Below the pieces are notes generated by a model that saw only the letters and a list, made by a program, of their open reading frames with translations, ran no database searches and was not told where the DNA came from. The position numbers and the translations under genes are program-made. A stretch of DNA of 64,000 bases from Sphingomonas taxi (lineage in GTDB: Bacteria > Pseudomonadota > Alphaproteobacteria > Sphingomonadales > Sphingomonadaceae), in the NCBI GenBank assembly GCA_003243195.1, contig QFQI01000006.1, positions 62,001 through 126,000 on the forward strand, read 5' to 3'. Shown here one piece after another: positions 1-8,586 of the stretch (positions are counted from its first letter, which is position 1; the number at the start of each line of letters is the position of its first letter).

Positions 1-805
1 CCACGTCGGCGTAGCGCGCCATCTCGCGCAGTCCCGCCGGCGAGGCCATGGCGCCATAGGTGAGCGCGTCGCCAGCCGCCGCCACGTCCGCCGGCCGCTG
101 GTCGGGCGCACCGAGTAGCTGCACCAGCCGCACGTTGCCGGTGCGCGGCAGCCTGGTGCGTAGATAGCGCAGGTTGGCGACCTCGAACGACTGCACCTGC
201 ACCGGCGCGCGCCGCGTATAGTCATGCGCGGCGAGCAGGGCGAGGAAGCGATCCTCCACCGGCAGGCCAACGCCCCTGAAATATGTCGAATGCTTCAGTT
301 CGGGGACCAGCCCGATCGTGCGTCCGCGCGCCGCCGCCTCCGCCGCGGTGAAGTCGACGATCTCCTCGAACGAGACGATCTGGAACTGGCCGTCATAGCT
401 TCGGCTTTCCGGCCGCACCGCGCCGAGCCGTTCCTTCGCACGCAGCGTCTTCAGCTCGGCGAAGGTGAAGTCCTCCGTGAACCAGCCGGTCTGCGTCTCG
501 CCGTCGATCGTCCGGGTCGCGCGGCGGTTCGCGAACGCGCCATGCGCCGCGACGTCGGTGGTCTCGGCGATGTTGTTCTCGTGCCGGGCGACCAGCACGC
601 CGTCCTTGGTCGGCACCAGATCGGGTTCGATGAAGTCCGCGCCGTCCGCGATCGCCCGGGCATAGGCCCCCAGCGTATGTTCGGGGCGCAGCGCCGACGC
701 GCCGCGGTGCGCGAAGACGAGCGGCTTCGCCCGGGCGGGCGCCGCCCCCGCCGAGGACGCCACCCCCAGCGCGAGCGCGGAGCCGAGGGCGGCGCGACGC
801 GTCAT
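1..805 (-). CDS. Glycerophosphodiester phosphodiesterase (partial, C-terminus beyond window)
   Basis: Hydrolyses glycerophosphodiesters to glycerol-3-phosphate plus an alcohol, probably in the periplasm. About 268 residues are visible from the ATG at 805; the 3' end lies left of base 1. Residues 1-26 form an export signal with arginines at 3-4 (MTRRAALG), so Tat export is possible. The family HRG motif is at residues 33-35, the metal/catalytic E60-x-D62 follows in FIEPD, and a second histidine is H75 in ARHEN. The gene starts 5 bp after the stop of the upstream TonB-dependent receptor on the same strand, so the two are very likely one operon, suggesting uptake and breakdown of phosphodiesters. 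The match is to the GlpQ/UgpQ family; substrate is not readable. Confidence 0.9.
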   Translation of the reverse strand, partial: MTRRAALGSALALGVASSAGAAPARAKPLVFAHRGASALRPEHTLGAYARAIADGADFIEPDLVPTKDGVLVARHENNIAETTDVAAHGAFANRRATRTIDGETQTGWFTEDFTFAELKTLRAKERLGAVRPESRSYDGQFQIVSFEEIVDFTAAEAAARGRTIGLVPELKHSTYFRGVGLPVEDRFLALLAAHDYTRRAPVQVQSFEVANLRYLRTRLPRTGNVRLVQLLGAPDQRPADVAAAGDALTYGAMASPAGLREMARYADV

Positions 806-810
806 CACGC

Positions 811-3240
811 TCAGAACCCCGCGCTCAGCGTCACGAACGCCTGACGCGGCGCGAGCGGGAAGAAATTGTACGTGCCCGATGCCGCGCCGACGCTGATCGT
901 CGAATAGGCCTTCTTGTCGGTGAGGTTGGTCACGTTCAGGCTGACGTTGAGCTTCTTCGCCAGACCCTCGCCCGACACCGGCAGGTCGAAGCCGACGCGT
1001 CCGGACAGCGTGAAATACCCCGGCACCCGCAGGTCGTTCGTGAACGTGGCATAGCGGCGACCGATATAGTCGCCGATCAGTTGCAGCTCCAGCCCGTCGC
1101 CGCTGAGCGTCGCCACGGTCTTGTTCAGCCAGTCGGGCGAGCCGGGCACCTTCTTGCCGGAGGTCGGGACCACGGTCGGCGGGTTGCCGGTCGTGTAATC
1201 GTCGGCATAGCGCGAATTGTTGTACGACAGCGCATTGTAGAGCGTGAAGGTTTCGCCGAAGCGCAGCGTCGCCGCGAAGTCGACGCCATCGGTCTTCACG
1301 TCGCCGACGTTGTCGATGATCGGCGCGCCGCTGGCGATGGCGGTGATGACCTGCGTCGGGCTGCGCGCGAGCAGCCGGTTCGAGAAGTCGACGTGGTAAT
1401 AGCTGATCTGGCCCTCGAACCCGGTCAGTGGCCCCAGGTCCAGCGCGCGGCGCGTGCGCACGCCCGCCTCGTAGGTCCAGCTCGTCTCCGGCTTGGTATT
1501 GTCCTTGAAGAATTCGAACAGCGTCTGGCTGCCCAGCGCGAACGGCGACAGCCCGGCGGCGGCGCTGGTCTGGAACTGGCGGATGTTCTTCTGCGCATTG
1601 ACGAACACCTGCTCGTTCGCGGTCGCGTCCCACAGCACGCCGGCCTGCGGCAGGAACCATTCGCTGGTGTTGATCCGCCCGACCGGCAGCTCGCGCGATC
1701 CGGTGAAGGAGCCGGGGATCGGCTGCACCGGGACGCGCTGGCGCGCGCGCTGGAAGGTGCTCTTGAACCCGGCCTGCAGGGTCAGCGTCGGCACGATCCG
1801 CCATGCGTCCTGGATATGCGTCTGGATCTCCTCGACCCGGATCTCGCTGCCATATTGGGTGATGAGCGGCTCGGCGAGGTCGCGCGGACGCTCATAGGGC
1901 GAGGACGGGTCGTTGACGTCCAGCGCATACCAGCGGCGATAGGCCGACGAGCTCTGGTGTTCGTACCATCCGCCCAGCTCGATCTGATGGTTGCCGAATT
2001 CGGCGCGCAGCGTGGAGATGCCGCCGACGCGGTCGATGCGATATTCGGTGGTGCGCGTCGCGAGGCCGGAATTGCCGAAGATCGTCGACAGCCGCGCCAG
2101 ATTGGCGGGCGAGGTCGGGCTGCTGCCGGGGACGCCGGGATAATAGAAGGAGAAGAGCTGTGGCAGCCCGGCGACGGTGATCGGGCCGGCGACGATGCCG
2201 ACGCCGTCATTGTGGTGGAAATACGCCTGGTTGGAGAAGGTCACGCGGTCGCTGACGTTCCAGTCGTACTTGACGTAGCCGAGATAGTCGGTGCGCAGCG
2301 CGGCGCTGTAGTAATTGCTGTAGTTCGATCCTGACGCGGCATAGCTGGCGGCGCCATTGTAGGGCAGCCGGTTCGCGAGATAGGCCTGCATCCCGGCGAA
2401 GTTCGGATACAGGAACGGGCGGATGTACGGCCGGTACGTCTGTGTCGCGGAGACGACGGTGGCGTCCTCGTTCGGCTCCGCCTTGTCCGAATAGGCGAAA
2501 TAGGCGGTCAGCTTGCCGGTGGCATCGTCGTGGACCAGCTTCGCATTCGCCTGCCAGCCCTTCTGATACCCTTCGAAGTCCCACGCCCGCGCGCGCTGCC
2601 TGACGCCCGACACGTAGAAGCGCGTGTTCTGGCCGATGTCGCCGCTGTCCAGCCGCACATAGCTGCGCGTCGCCTCGTAGCTGCCGACCGTCTGCGCGGC
2701 GGTGATGCTGAAGTCGGGGCGCGGATCGCTGGTGAAGGTGTCGATCGTGCCGCCGAGATTGCTGGTCGAGGCGGTGCCCAGGTCGCCCGCGCCCGAGGCG
2801 AGCAGCACGCGCCCGACATTTTCGGAGATCGCGGCGCGCTGCGGGCTGAGGCCGTTGTAATTGCCATATTGCTGGTCACCCAGCGGCACGCCGTCCAGCG
2901 TGTAGCCGAGCTGCTGCGCGTTGAAGCCGTGCACGAACAGCGAGATGTTCTGCTCGTTATTGCCCCACGGATCGGCGGTCAGATAGGTGACGCCGGGCAG
3001 CGTCTGGAGCGCCTTCAGCGGGCTGATGCCGGGCAGGATCTTCTGGATCTCGACGCCGGTGATCTGCGACACCGAACGCGTCGCGGCGCCGGTGACGACG
3101 ATGTCGTCGCTGCCGGTCGTCTCGGCGTCGGCGGCGGTGGAGGCGGTGACGACGCTCTGCGCGATGGCGGGCATCGGCAGCGCAAGGGCGAGCGGGGCGA
3201 CGCCCGCGAACAGGATCGAACGCATGTCGGTAACTTTCAT
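811..3240 (-). CDS. TonB-dependent outer-membrane receptor
   Basis: An outer-membrane beta-barrel for energised uptake of a nutrient. From the ATG at 3240 the product is 809 residues. Residues 1-28 are a typical signal peptide with a hydrophobic core ending PMPAIAQ. A plug domain occupies roughly residues 45-160, containing the characteristic LDGVPLG loop, followed by a long barrel rich in alternating aromatic residues and ending in a C-terminal phenylalanine (TLSAGF). An in-frame start 45 bases further upstream exists, but the signal peptide favours 3240. It is followed 5 bp later by a glycerophosphodiester phosphodiesterase, and the upstream region carries Pho-box-like repeats. The ligand is inferred, not shown: a phosphorylated organic compound is plausible. 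Confidence 0.9.
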   Translation of the reverse strand: MKVTDMRSILFAGVAPLALALPMPAIAQSVVTASTAADAETTGSDDIVVTGAATRSVSQITGVEIQKILPGISPLKALQTLPGVTYLTADPWGNNEQNISLFVHGFNAQQLGYTLDGVPLGDQQYGNYNGLSPQRAAISENVGRVLLASGAGDLGTASTSNLGGTIDTFTSDPRPDFSITAAQTVGSYEATRSYVRLDSGDIGQNTRFYVSGVRQRARAWDFEGYQKGWQANAKLVHDDATGKLTAYFAYSDKAEPNEDATVVSATQTYRPYIRPFLYPNFAGMQAYLANRLPYNGAASYAASGSNYSNYYSAALRTDYLGYVKYDWNVSDRVTFSNQAYFHHNDGVGIVAGPITVAGLPQLFSFYYPGVPGSSPTSPANLARLSTIFGNSGLATRTTEYRIDRVGGISTLRAEFGNHQIELGGWYEHQSSSAYRRWYALDVNDPSSPYERPRDLAEPLITQYGSEIRVEEIQTHIQDAWRIVPTLTLQAGFKSTFQRARQRVPVQPIPGSFTGSRELPVGRINTSEWFLPQAGVLWDATANEQVFVNAQKNIRQFQTSAAAGLSPFALGSQTLFEFFKDNTKPETSWTYEAGVRTRRALDLGPLTGFEGQISYYHVDFSNRLLARSPTQVITAIASGAPIIDNVGDVKTDGVDFAATLRFGETFTLYNALSYNNSRYADDYTTGNPPTVVPTSGKKVPGSPDWLNKTVATLSGDGLELQLIGDYIGRRYATFTNDLRVPGYFTLSGRVGFDLPVSGEGLAKKLNVSLNVTNLTDKKAYSTISVGAASGTYNFFPLAPRQAFVTLSAGF

Positions 3241-3547
3241 GGAAGGAAGGATCACAGGCCGTGGCCGGGCCGCGTCGCCCCGCATGGCGGCGTCGGCGCG
3301 ACGACAGGAAGCACGGCCAGCGCCGGCATGGCGCCGCGGGCGAGCGGCATCGAACGTAACATGATCTGTCCCCTGGCGGCGCGGCCCCTTGCGGCCGTCG
3401 TTGACGGCGCATTGCGCGCGAGTTCTTGCGCGCCCGTGACCGATTGGTGGCGCAGCGATGACGCCCCGGTGACGGTTTCGTGAAAGCGCGGGCGGCGGGC
3501 ACTCGCGGCGGGTTCGCCTCGCGACCGCGACGTGGCATGGAACGGCG
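3241..3547. other. Intergenic region upstream of the receptor and yaiI
   Basis: This 307-bp gap separates the divergent receptor and yaiI genes. I see no convincing reading frame in it. Its main content is the phased repeat array at 3436-3486, described separately. No clear sigma-70 -35/-10 pair was found for either gene. Confidence 0.5.
3436..3486 (-). promoter_or_regulatory. Pho-box-like array, five 7-mers at 11-bp spacing
   Basis: On the + strand the 7-mers GTGACCG (3436), GTGGCGC (3447), ATGACGC (3458), GTGACGG (3469) and GTGAAAG (3480) start exactly 11 bp apart. Read on the minus strand towards the receptor they are CTTTCAC, CCGTCAC, GCGTCAT, GCGCCAC and CGGTCAC. PhoB binds direct repeats close to CTGTCAT spaced 11 bp. 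The array is about 200 bp upstream of the receptor-phosphodiesterase operon, whose products fit a phosphate-starvation role. Regulator identity is inference; yaiI could also be a target. Confidence 0.55.
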
Positions 3548-4015
3548 ATGACCCATGCCGTCCGTATCCTGGTCGACGCCGACGCCTGCCCGGTGAAGGA
3601 GGAGATCTACCGTGTCGCCTATCGGCTGGTGGTGCCGGTGACCGTGGTGAGCAACGCGCATCTGCGCGTGCCGCAGCATCCGCTGGTCGCGCGGGTGGTG
3701 GTGGACGACGGGTTCGACGCCGCCGACGACTGGATCGCGGCGCGCGCGGACGGCGGCGCGGTCGTCGTTACCGCCGACATCCTGCTGGCGGATCGCTGCC
3801 TGAAGGCCGGGGCGACCGTGATCGCGCCGAACGGCAGGCCGTTCACCACCAGCTCGATCGGCAATGCCGTGGCGGTGCGCGCGATCATGAGCGACCTGCG
3901 CGCCGGCGGGGACCGGATCGGCGGGCCGCCGCCGTTCGGCAAGGAGGACCGCTCCCGCTTCCTCTCGGCGCTCGATGCCGCGCTGGTGCGGCTGCGGCGA
4001 CAGGGCGGGCGGTAG
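3548..4015 (+). CDS. yaiI: YaiI/YqxD family protein (UPF0178, DUF188)
   Basis: A 155-residue conserved protein, the normal length for the family. It opens with the hallmark ILVDADACPVK (residues 7-17), an acidic/cysteine motif of a PIN-like fold, and has the later conserved VVTADILLA and GRPFTTSSI segments. Biochemical role in bacteria is not established; a nuclease-like activity has been proposed from the fold. The ATG at 3548 is directly followed by the family's normal N-terminus, so the start is secure. It stands alone, convergent with nrdA, with a strong hairpin between them. Confidence 0.85.
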   Translation: MTHAVRILVDADACPVKEEIYRVAYRLVVPVTVVSNAHLRVPQHPLVARVVVDDGFDAADDWIAARADGGAVVVTADILLADRCLKAGATVIAPNGRPFTTSSIGNAVAVRAIMSDLRAGGDRIGGPPPFGKEDRSRFLSALDAALVRLRRQGGR

Positions 4016-4128
4016 CGGCGGAGGACGTCAGGCGGGGCGGGGGCGTCGGATGGCGACCGGGTTCACTCCGGTACGCTCGGGGGTCCGTCCGGGTGTCCGC
4101 GCGCGGACTCGTGCAGGCCAGCGTCCGT

Positions 4129-4154
4129 CATCGGCCCGCCGCAGCGGGCCGATG
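4129..4154. terminator. Bidirectional hairpin between yaiI and nrdA
   Basis: CATCGGCCCGC, a four-base loop, then GCGGGCCGATG: 11 perfectly paired bases, extendable on both sides with a bulge. It sits between convergent genes. No long T-run follows on either strand, so termination is inferred from placement and stability. Confidence 0.5.
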
Positions 4155-4183
4155 CGACGGCGCGTTCCCCCTCACGGCAGGCG

Positions 4184-6094
4184 TTACTGGCAGGCGAGGC
4201 ATTCGTCATAATCGGTCGTCTCGCCGATCGAGAATTTCGGCGTGGCGATCGTATTGTCGGCCTCCACGCCGCCCGATCCTTCCGCCCCCGCGAAGCCGGC
4301 GCGCTGCACCGACTTCGAGCGGAGATAGTAAAGCGACTTGATGCCCAGTTCCCATGCGCGGAAGTGAAGCATCAGCAGGTCCCATTTCTCGACATCCGCC
4401 GGGATGAACAGGTTCAGCGACTGCGCCTGGTCGATATAGGGCGTACGGTCGCCCGCCAGCTCCAGCAGCCAGCGCTGGTCGATCTCGAACGAGGTCTTGA
4501 AACAGTCCTTCTCCTCCTGGCTGAGGAAGTCGAGGTGCTGCACCGACCCGCCATGTTCGAGGATCGAGTTCCACACCGACTCGGCGTTCTTGCTCTTTTC
4601 GTTCAGCAGCTTTTCCAGATACGGGTTCTTGACCGCGAAGCTGCCCGACAATGTCTTGTGCGTGTAGATGTTGGCAGGGATCGGTTCGATGCACGCGCTG
4701 GTGCCGCCGCAGATGATCGAGATCGACGCGGTCGGCGCGATCGCCATCTTGCAGGAAAAGCGCTCCATCACGCCGACGTCGGCGGCGTCGGGGCACGGCC
4801 CGCGCTCATGCGCCAGCACCATCGACGCCTCGTTCACCTGCGCGTTGATCTGCTTGAAGATGCGCAGGTTCCAGCTTTTCGCCATCGCGCCCTCGAACGG
4901 CAGCCCGCGCGCCTGGAGGAAGGAGTGGAAGCCCATCACGCCCAGCCCGACCGAACGCTCGCGCGCGGCCGAATAGGCGGCCCGCTCCATGCCCGGTTCG
5001 TGGCGGTCGATATAATCCTGCAGCACGTTGTCGAGGAAGCGCATCACGTCCTCGATGACGCCCTTCTCGTCCTTCCACTGGTCCCAGGTTTCCAGGTTGA
5101 GCGACGACAGGCAGCATACCGCGGTGCGATCGTTGCCCAGATGGTCGCGCCCGGTGGGCAGCGTGATCTCGCTGCACAGGTTGGACGTCGACACCTTCAG
5201 CCCCAGTTCGCGATGATGGCGCGGCATGGTCGAGTTCACATGGTCGGCGAAGACGATGTACGGCTCGCCGGTCGCCAGCCGCGTCTCGACCAGCTTCTGG
5301 AACAATGCGCGCGCATCGACCGTGCTGCGCACCGACCCGTCCTTGGGCGACAGCAGCGGCCATTCCGCGCCGTCGCGCACCGCCTGCATGAACGCGTCGG
5401 GGATCAGCACGCCATGGTGCAGGTTCAGCGCCTTCCGGTTGAAGTCGCCCGACGGCTTGCGGATTTCCAGGAATTCCTCGATCTCCGGATGGGAGATGTC
5501 GAGGTAACAGGCCGCCGAACCCCGGCGCAGCGAACCCTGGCTGATCGCGAGCGTCAGCGAATCCATGACGCGCACGAACGGGATGATGCCGCTGGTCTTG
5601 CCGTTCAGCCCGACCGGCTCGCCGATCCCGCGCACATTGCCCCAATAGGTGCCGATCCCGCCGCCGCGCGATGCGAGCCAGACGTTCTCGTTCCACGTCT
5701 GCACGATGCCGTCCAGGCTGTCGGGCACCGAGTTCAGGTAGCAGGAGATCGGCAGCCCGCGCCCGGTGCCGCCGTTCGACAGCACGGGCGTGGCGGGCAT
5801 GAACCACAATTTGGAGATATAGTCGTACAGCCGCTGCGCATGCGCGGCATCGTCGGCATAGGCGGAGGCGACGCGGACGAACAGATCCTGGTAGCTTTCG
5901 CCGGGCAGCAGGTAGCGGTCCTTCAGCGTCTCCTTGCCGAAGTCGGTCAGCAGCGCGTCGCGGCCGTGATCGACCTCCAGCGGATAGGGTTCGTTGCGCG
6001 CGCCATGGCGCGCGACGGTCGCGTCCGCGGCATCGGTGGTCGCCTCGATCGTGTCGGTGGTCATCGCGTCACCGTCCATTTCCCTGAAGTCCAT
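4184..6094 (-). CDS. nrdA: Ribonucleoside-diphosphate reductase, alpha (large) subunit, class I
   Basis: Catalyses reduction of ribonucleotides to deoxyribonucleotides together with a radical-bearing beta subunit. The 636-residue product has the full active site: C118 and C327 as the redox pair, N305-L-C307-S-E309 for the thiyl radical and proton transfer, and the tyrosine pair in KSLYYLRSK for radical transfer. The C-terminal shuttle cysteines are C632 and C635 (CLACQ), spaced C-x2-C rather than the C-x4-C of E. coli. The N-terminus starts directly in the barrel region, so the ATP-cone allosteric domain is absent. ATG codons at 6094 or 6064 are both possible starts. No beta-subunit gene lies within this window. 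Confidence 0.95.
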   Translation of the reverse strand: MDFREMDGDAMTTDTIEATTDAADATVARHGARNEPYPLEVDHGRDALLTDFGKETLKDRYLLPGESYQDLFVRVASAYADDAAHAQRLYDYISKLWFMPATPVLSNGGTGRGLPISCYLNSVPDSLDGIVQTWNENVWLASRGGGIGTYWGNVRGIGEPVGLNGKTSGIIPFVRVMDSLTLAISQGSLRRGSAACYLDISHPEIEEFLEIRKPSGDFNRKALNLHHGVLIPDAFMQAVRDGAEWPLLSPKDGSVRSTVDARALFQKLVETRLATGEPYIVFADHVNSTMPRHHRELGLKVSTSNLCSEITLPTGRDHLGNDRTAVCCLSSLNLETWDQWKDEKGVIEDVMRFLDNVLQDYIDRHEPGMERAAYSAARERSVGLGVMGFHSFLQARGLPFEGAMAKSWNLRIFKQINAQVNEASMVLAHERGPCPDAADVGVMERFSCKMAIAPTASISIICGGTSACIEPIPANIYTHKTLSGSFAVKNPYLEKLLNEKSKNAESVWNSILEHGGSVQHLDFLSQEEKDCFKTSFEIDQRWLLELAGDRTPYIDQAQSLNLFIPADVEKWDLLMLHFRAWELGIKSLYYLRSKSVQRAGFAGAEGSGGVEADNTIATPKFSIGETTDYDECLACQ

Positions 6095-6460
6095 GCTGAC
6101 GTCGTTCCCGCTGTCTGGTCGATCCGTGCGGACCGTGTGTCTACGATATCGCGGACCGGGCGCGGGATCGTGGAAGGAGCGGGCGGTGCGCGCCGGTCGC
6201 TTCAGCTTACCACGGATAGCGCCGCGCCGCGGCCTCTACCTCTACAGATTGTGGCAGATGCGCGCGGCAGGCAAGCCGATAAAGCGGCCGGAAGCAGCCC
6301 TATCCCCGCGTCGCCGATGCCCGGCGCACGACGACGCACGGACTTCTGCGGGGTTCGCGGAAAGCAAGGCGGCGCGCGACGACGCAAAAATATTTTCCGC
6401 TGCCCCATGCGCCCCGCCGCCATGTTGCTCCCGCGCGGCGCGGCTTATACACGGGCGCAC
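6095..6460. other. Divergent control region between nrdA and fumarase
   Basis: This 366-bp stretch holds no convincing gene. It contains a weak NrdR-box-like site at 6239-6254 and an AT-rich palindrome AAAATATTTT at 6387-6396, unusual in this GC-rich sequence, about 65 bp before the fumarase start. TTATAC at 6445-6450 lies 10 bp before the fumarase ATG, but no -35 is spaced for it. Confidence 0.4.
6239..6254 (-). promoter_or_regulatory. Possible NrdR box upstream of nrdA
   Basis: Read on the minus strand, CCACAATCTGTAGAGG matches 10 of 16 positions of the NrdR consensus ACACTATATATAGTGT, including the CAC and TAG core positions. NrdR normally binds two boxes about 31 bp apart and I found no second one, so this is a weak candidate. 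Confidence 0.22.
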
Positions 6461-7984
6461 ATGACGACCGTGATCCGCGAAGCCGACCTGATCGAGAGCG
6501 TGGCCGACGCGCTGCAGTTCATCAGCTATTACCACCCGATGGATTATATCCGCGCGCTGGGCACCGCCTATGAGGCGGAGCAGTCGCCCGCCGCCAAGGA
6601 CGCGATCGCGCAGATCCTGACCAACAGCCGCATGTGCGCGGAGGGGCATCGCCCGATCTGCCAGGACACCGGCATCGTCAACGTCTTCGTCAAATGGGGC
6701 ATGGACTGTCGCCTCGACGACACGTCGCGCTCGTTGCAGGAGGTGGTGGATGACGGCGTGCGCCGCGCTTACCTGCACCCGGAGAACAAGCTGCGCGCGT
6801 CGGTGCTGGCCGACCCGGCCTTCACGCGCCGCAACACGCGCGACAACACGCCGTGCGTGCTGCATGTCGAGATGGTGCCGGGCGCGACCGTCTCGGTCGA
6901 TGTCGCGGCCAAGGGCGGCGGCAGCGAGAACAAGTCGAAGTTCAAGATGATGAACCCCAGCGACTCGATCGTCGACTGGGTGATCGAGATGCTGCCGCAG
7001 ATGGGCGCGGGCTGGTGCCCGCCGGGCATGCTGGGGATCGGCATCGGCGGCACCGCCGAACATTGCGTGCTGCTCGCCAAGCAGGCGCTGATGGAGCCGA
7101 TCGACATGGGGCCGCTGAAGGCGCGCGGCCCGCGCAACGATATCGAGGCGCTGCGCATCGAGATCTTCGACAAGGTCAATGCGCTCGGCATCGGCGCGCA
7201 GGGGCTGGGCGGGCTGTCGACGATCCTCGACGTCAAGATCAAGGACGCGCCGTGCCATGCCGCGGGCAAGCCGGTGGCGATGATCCCGAACTGTGCCGCG
7301 ACCCGTCATGCGCATTTCACGCTCGACGGCAGCGGGCCGGCCTTCCTGGAAGCGCCGAAGCTGGCGGAATGGCCCGACGTCAACTGGACGCCGGACAAGG
7401 CGGCGATCCGCGTCGATCTCGACACGCTGACGCCGGAGGTGGTGGCGTCGTGGAGGCATGGTGACCGGCTGCTGCTGAACGGCCGGATGCTCACCGGCCG
7501 CGACGCCGCGCACAAGCGCATCGCCGACATGCTGGCGAGGGGCGAGCCGCTGCCGGTCGAGTTCAGGGGGCGCGTGATCTATTACGTCGGGCCGGTCGAT
7601 CCGGTCGGCGAGGAAGTGGTCGGCCCCGCCGGTCCCACCACCGCGACGCGCATGGACAAGTTCACGCGGATGATGCTGGAGCAGGGGCTGCTGGCGATGG
7701 TCGGCAAGGCCGAGCGCGGCCCGGCCGCGACCGAGGCGATCCGCGACCATCGCAGCGCCTATCTGATGGCGGTCGGCGGCGCGGCCTATCTGGTCGCGCG
7801 CGCGATCAAGGGCAGCAAGGTCGTCGGCTTCGCGGACCTCGGCATGGAGGCGATCTACGAGTTCGAGGTCAGCGACTTCCCCGTGACGGTGGCGGTGGAT
7901 GCGGACGGCAACAACGTCCACCAGCTCGCGCCGCTGGTGTGGAAGGAAAAGATCGCGCGCGAGCGGCTGCTGGTCGGCGCGTGA
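6461..7984 (+). CDS. fumA: Fumarate hydratase, class I (iron-sulfur)
   Basis: Interconverts fumarate and malate in the TCA cycle using an oxygen-sensitive [4Fe-4S] cluster. The 507-residue product begins MTTVIREADLIESV and has both halves of the class I enzyme: an N-terminal alpha domain containing ICQDTG, GGGSENKS and GTAEHCVLL, and a C-terminal beta domain from about residue 330 with GRDAAHKR and GPTTATRMD. Cysteines in MCAEGHRPICQ and AEHC are candidates for cluster ligands. The reading frame stays open 2.1 kb upstream across antisense nrdA; that extension is not coding, and the ATG at 6461 matches the family start. No Shine-Dalgarno is visible, so a very short leader is possible. Confidence 0.95.
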   Translation: MTTVIREADLIESVADALQFISYYHPMDYIRALGTAYEAEQSPAAKDAIAQILTNSRMCAEGHRPICQDTGIVNVFVKWGMDCRLDDTSRSLQEVVDDGVRRAYLHPENKLRASVLADPAFTRRNTRDNTPCVLHVEMVPGATVSVDVAAKGGGSENKSKFKMMNPSDSIVDWVIEMLPQMGAGWCPPGMLGIGIGGTAEHCVLLAKQALMEPIDMGPLKARGPRNDIEALRIEIFDKVNALGIGAQGLGGLSTILDVKIKDAPCHAAGKPVAMIPNCAATRHAHFTLDGSGPAFLEAPKLAEWPDVNWTPDKAAIRVDLDTLTPEVVASWRHGDRLLLNGRMLTGRDAAHKRIADMLARGEPLPVEFRGRVIYYVGPVDPVGEEVVGPAGPTTATRMDKFTRMMLEQGLLAMVGKAERGPAATEAIRDHRSAYLMAVGGAAYLVARAIKGSKVVGFADLGMEAIYEFEVSDFPVTVAVDADGNNVHQLAPLVWKEKIARERLLVGA

Positions 7985-8007
7985 GGGGCGGGGGCGCATA
8001 CCGCCCC
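7985..8007 (+). terminator. GC hairpin after fumarase
   Basis: GGGGCGG, nine bases, CCGCCCC immediately after the fumarase stop codon. It has the position of a terminator but no T-run follows. Confidence 0.4.
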
Positions 8008-8283
8008 GCGCCGGTGTCATGTTCCCCCGGGCCGGATCGACCTGTACCGGCAAAGGATGAAGCGCCCGGCGGGTGAAACGGCGACCCCGCCGGCGCGGTG
8101 ACCGTCAGATCGGACGCACTGACAGGTCGTTGGGAGCTCGCGGGAGGCCGAGTCTCGGGGCGGCGCAGGCATCACCACATGCGCGCCCGGCACATGTCCC
8201 ACCAGCCTTTGCGCCACCCGGCGCACCGTCCGTCCGGGCCCGGCGAGCGACACATGGCGTTACGAGGCGCAGATATGAGAAGA

Positions 8284-8319
8284 GGTTGCCGAACGTCCGC
8301 GAACGGACGCCCGACAACC
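8284..8319 (-). ncRNA. Strong two-tier hairpin with UUCG loop, possible small-RNA end
   Basis: On the minus strand the outer GGTTG/CAACC pair encloses an internal loop and a six-base stem CGTCCG/CGGACG closed by TTCG, a very stable tetraloop in RNA. It ends a roughly 300-nt minus-strand stretch that starts near the palindrome at 8574. No T-run follows, so it may be a structural element rather than a terminator. An RNA gene is inference. Confidence 0.3.
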
Positions 8320-8436
8320 CCTTGACATGGTCAGCGGCCGGAGAGCTCCAGCCCGGGAGACCATGTGGGCCTCCAGTATCACGACATCAGCCCCGTTGAA
8401 TGGAGGATGATACCTCCCGGAGCGACGGCGCCGATC

Positions 8437-8493
8437 CTAGAAGCGCGTCTCCCGAACGAACTGAACCGACCCCATTGCTGAACCATGAGACAT
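8437..8493 (-). CDS. Candidate 18-residue small protein or leader peptide
   Basis: ATG at 8493 on the minus strand opens an 18-codon frame, MSHGSAMGSVQFVRETRF, ending at TAG. It is preceded by AAAGGAGGTGATC with three bases before the ATG, which is complementary to essentially the whole anti-Shine-Dalgarno tail of 16S rRNA. This is the strongest ribosome-binding site I saw in the window. The peptide has no recognised family, membrane segment or export signal. It could be a true small protein, a translated leader, or a chance match to the rRNA tail. Confidence 0.4.
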   Translation of the reverse strand: MSHGSAMGSVQFVRETRF

Positions 8494-8573
8494 CGGATCA
8501 CCTCCTTTCGCTGGTTGATAACAAGTGCGACCGCGTCAGCCGCATCACCAATGTGCGACGCGGCGGTGGTGGA

Positions 8574-8586
8574 TACAAGACTTGTA
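8574..8586. promoter_or_regulatory. Perfect palindrome TACAAGACTTGTA
   Basis: A 13-bp perfect inverted repeat (TACAAG-A-CTTGTA) about 80 bp upstream of the candidate small frame and 40 bp beyond the lipoprotein stop. It is AT-rich relative to its surroundings and could be an operator or overlap a promoter. The regulator is unknown. Confidence 0.35.

Noticed and set aside
4364..6460. A frame in phase with fumarase stays open for about 700 codons upstream of its start.
   Set aside because: It is antisense to nrdA, whose active-site motifs are complete. High G+C makes long antisense frames common, and fumarase homology begins at 6461.
8322..8350. TTGACA at 8322-8327 as a + strand promoter.
   Set aside because: No -10 at 15-19 bp spacing and no supported + strand gene downstream.
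8495..8509. GGATCACCTCCTTTC on the + strand looks like the 3' end of 16S rRNA.
   Set aside because: No rRNA sequence surrounds it. It is explained as the complement of the strong ribosome-binding site of the minus-strand small frame.
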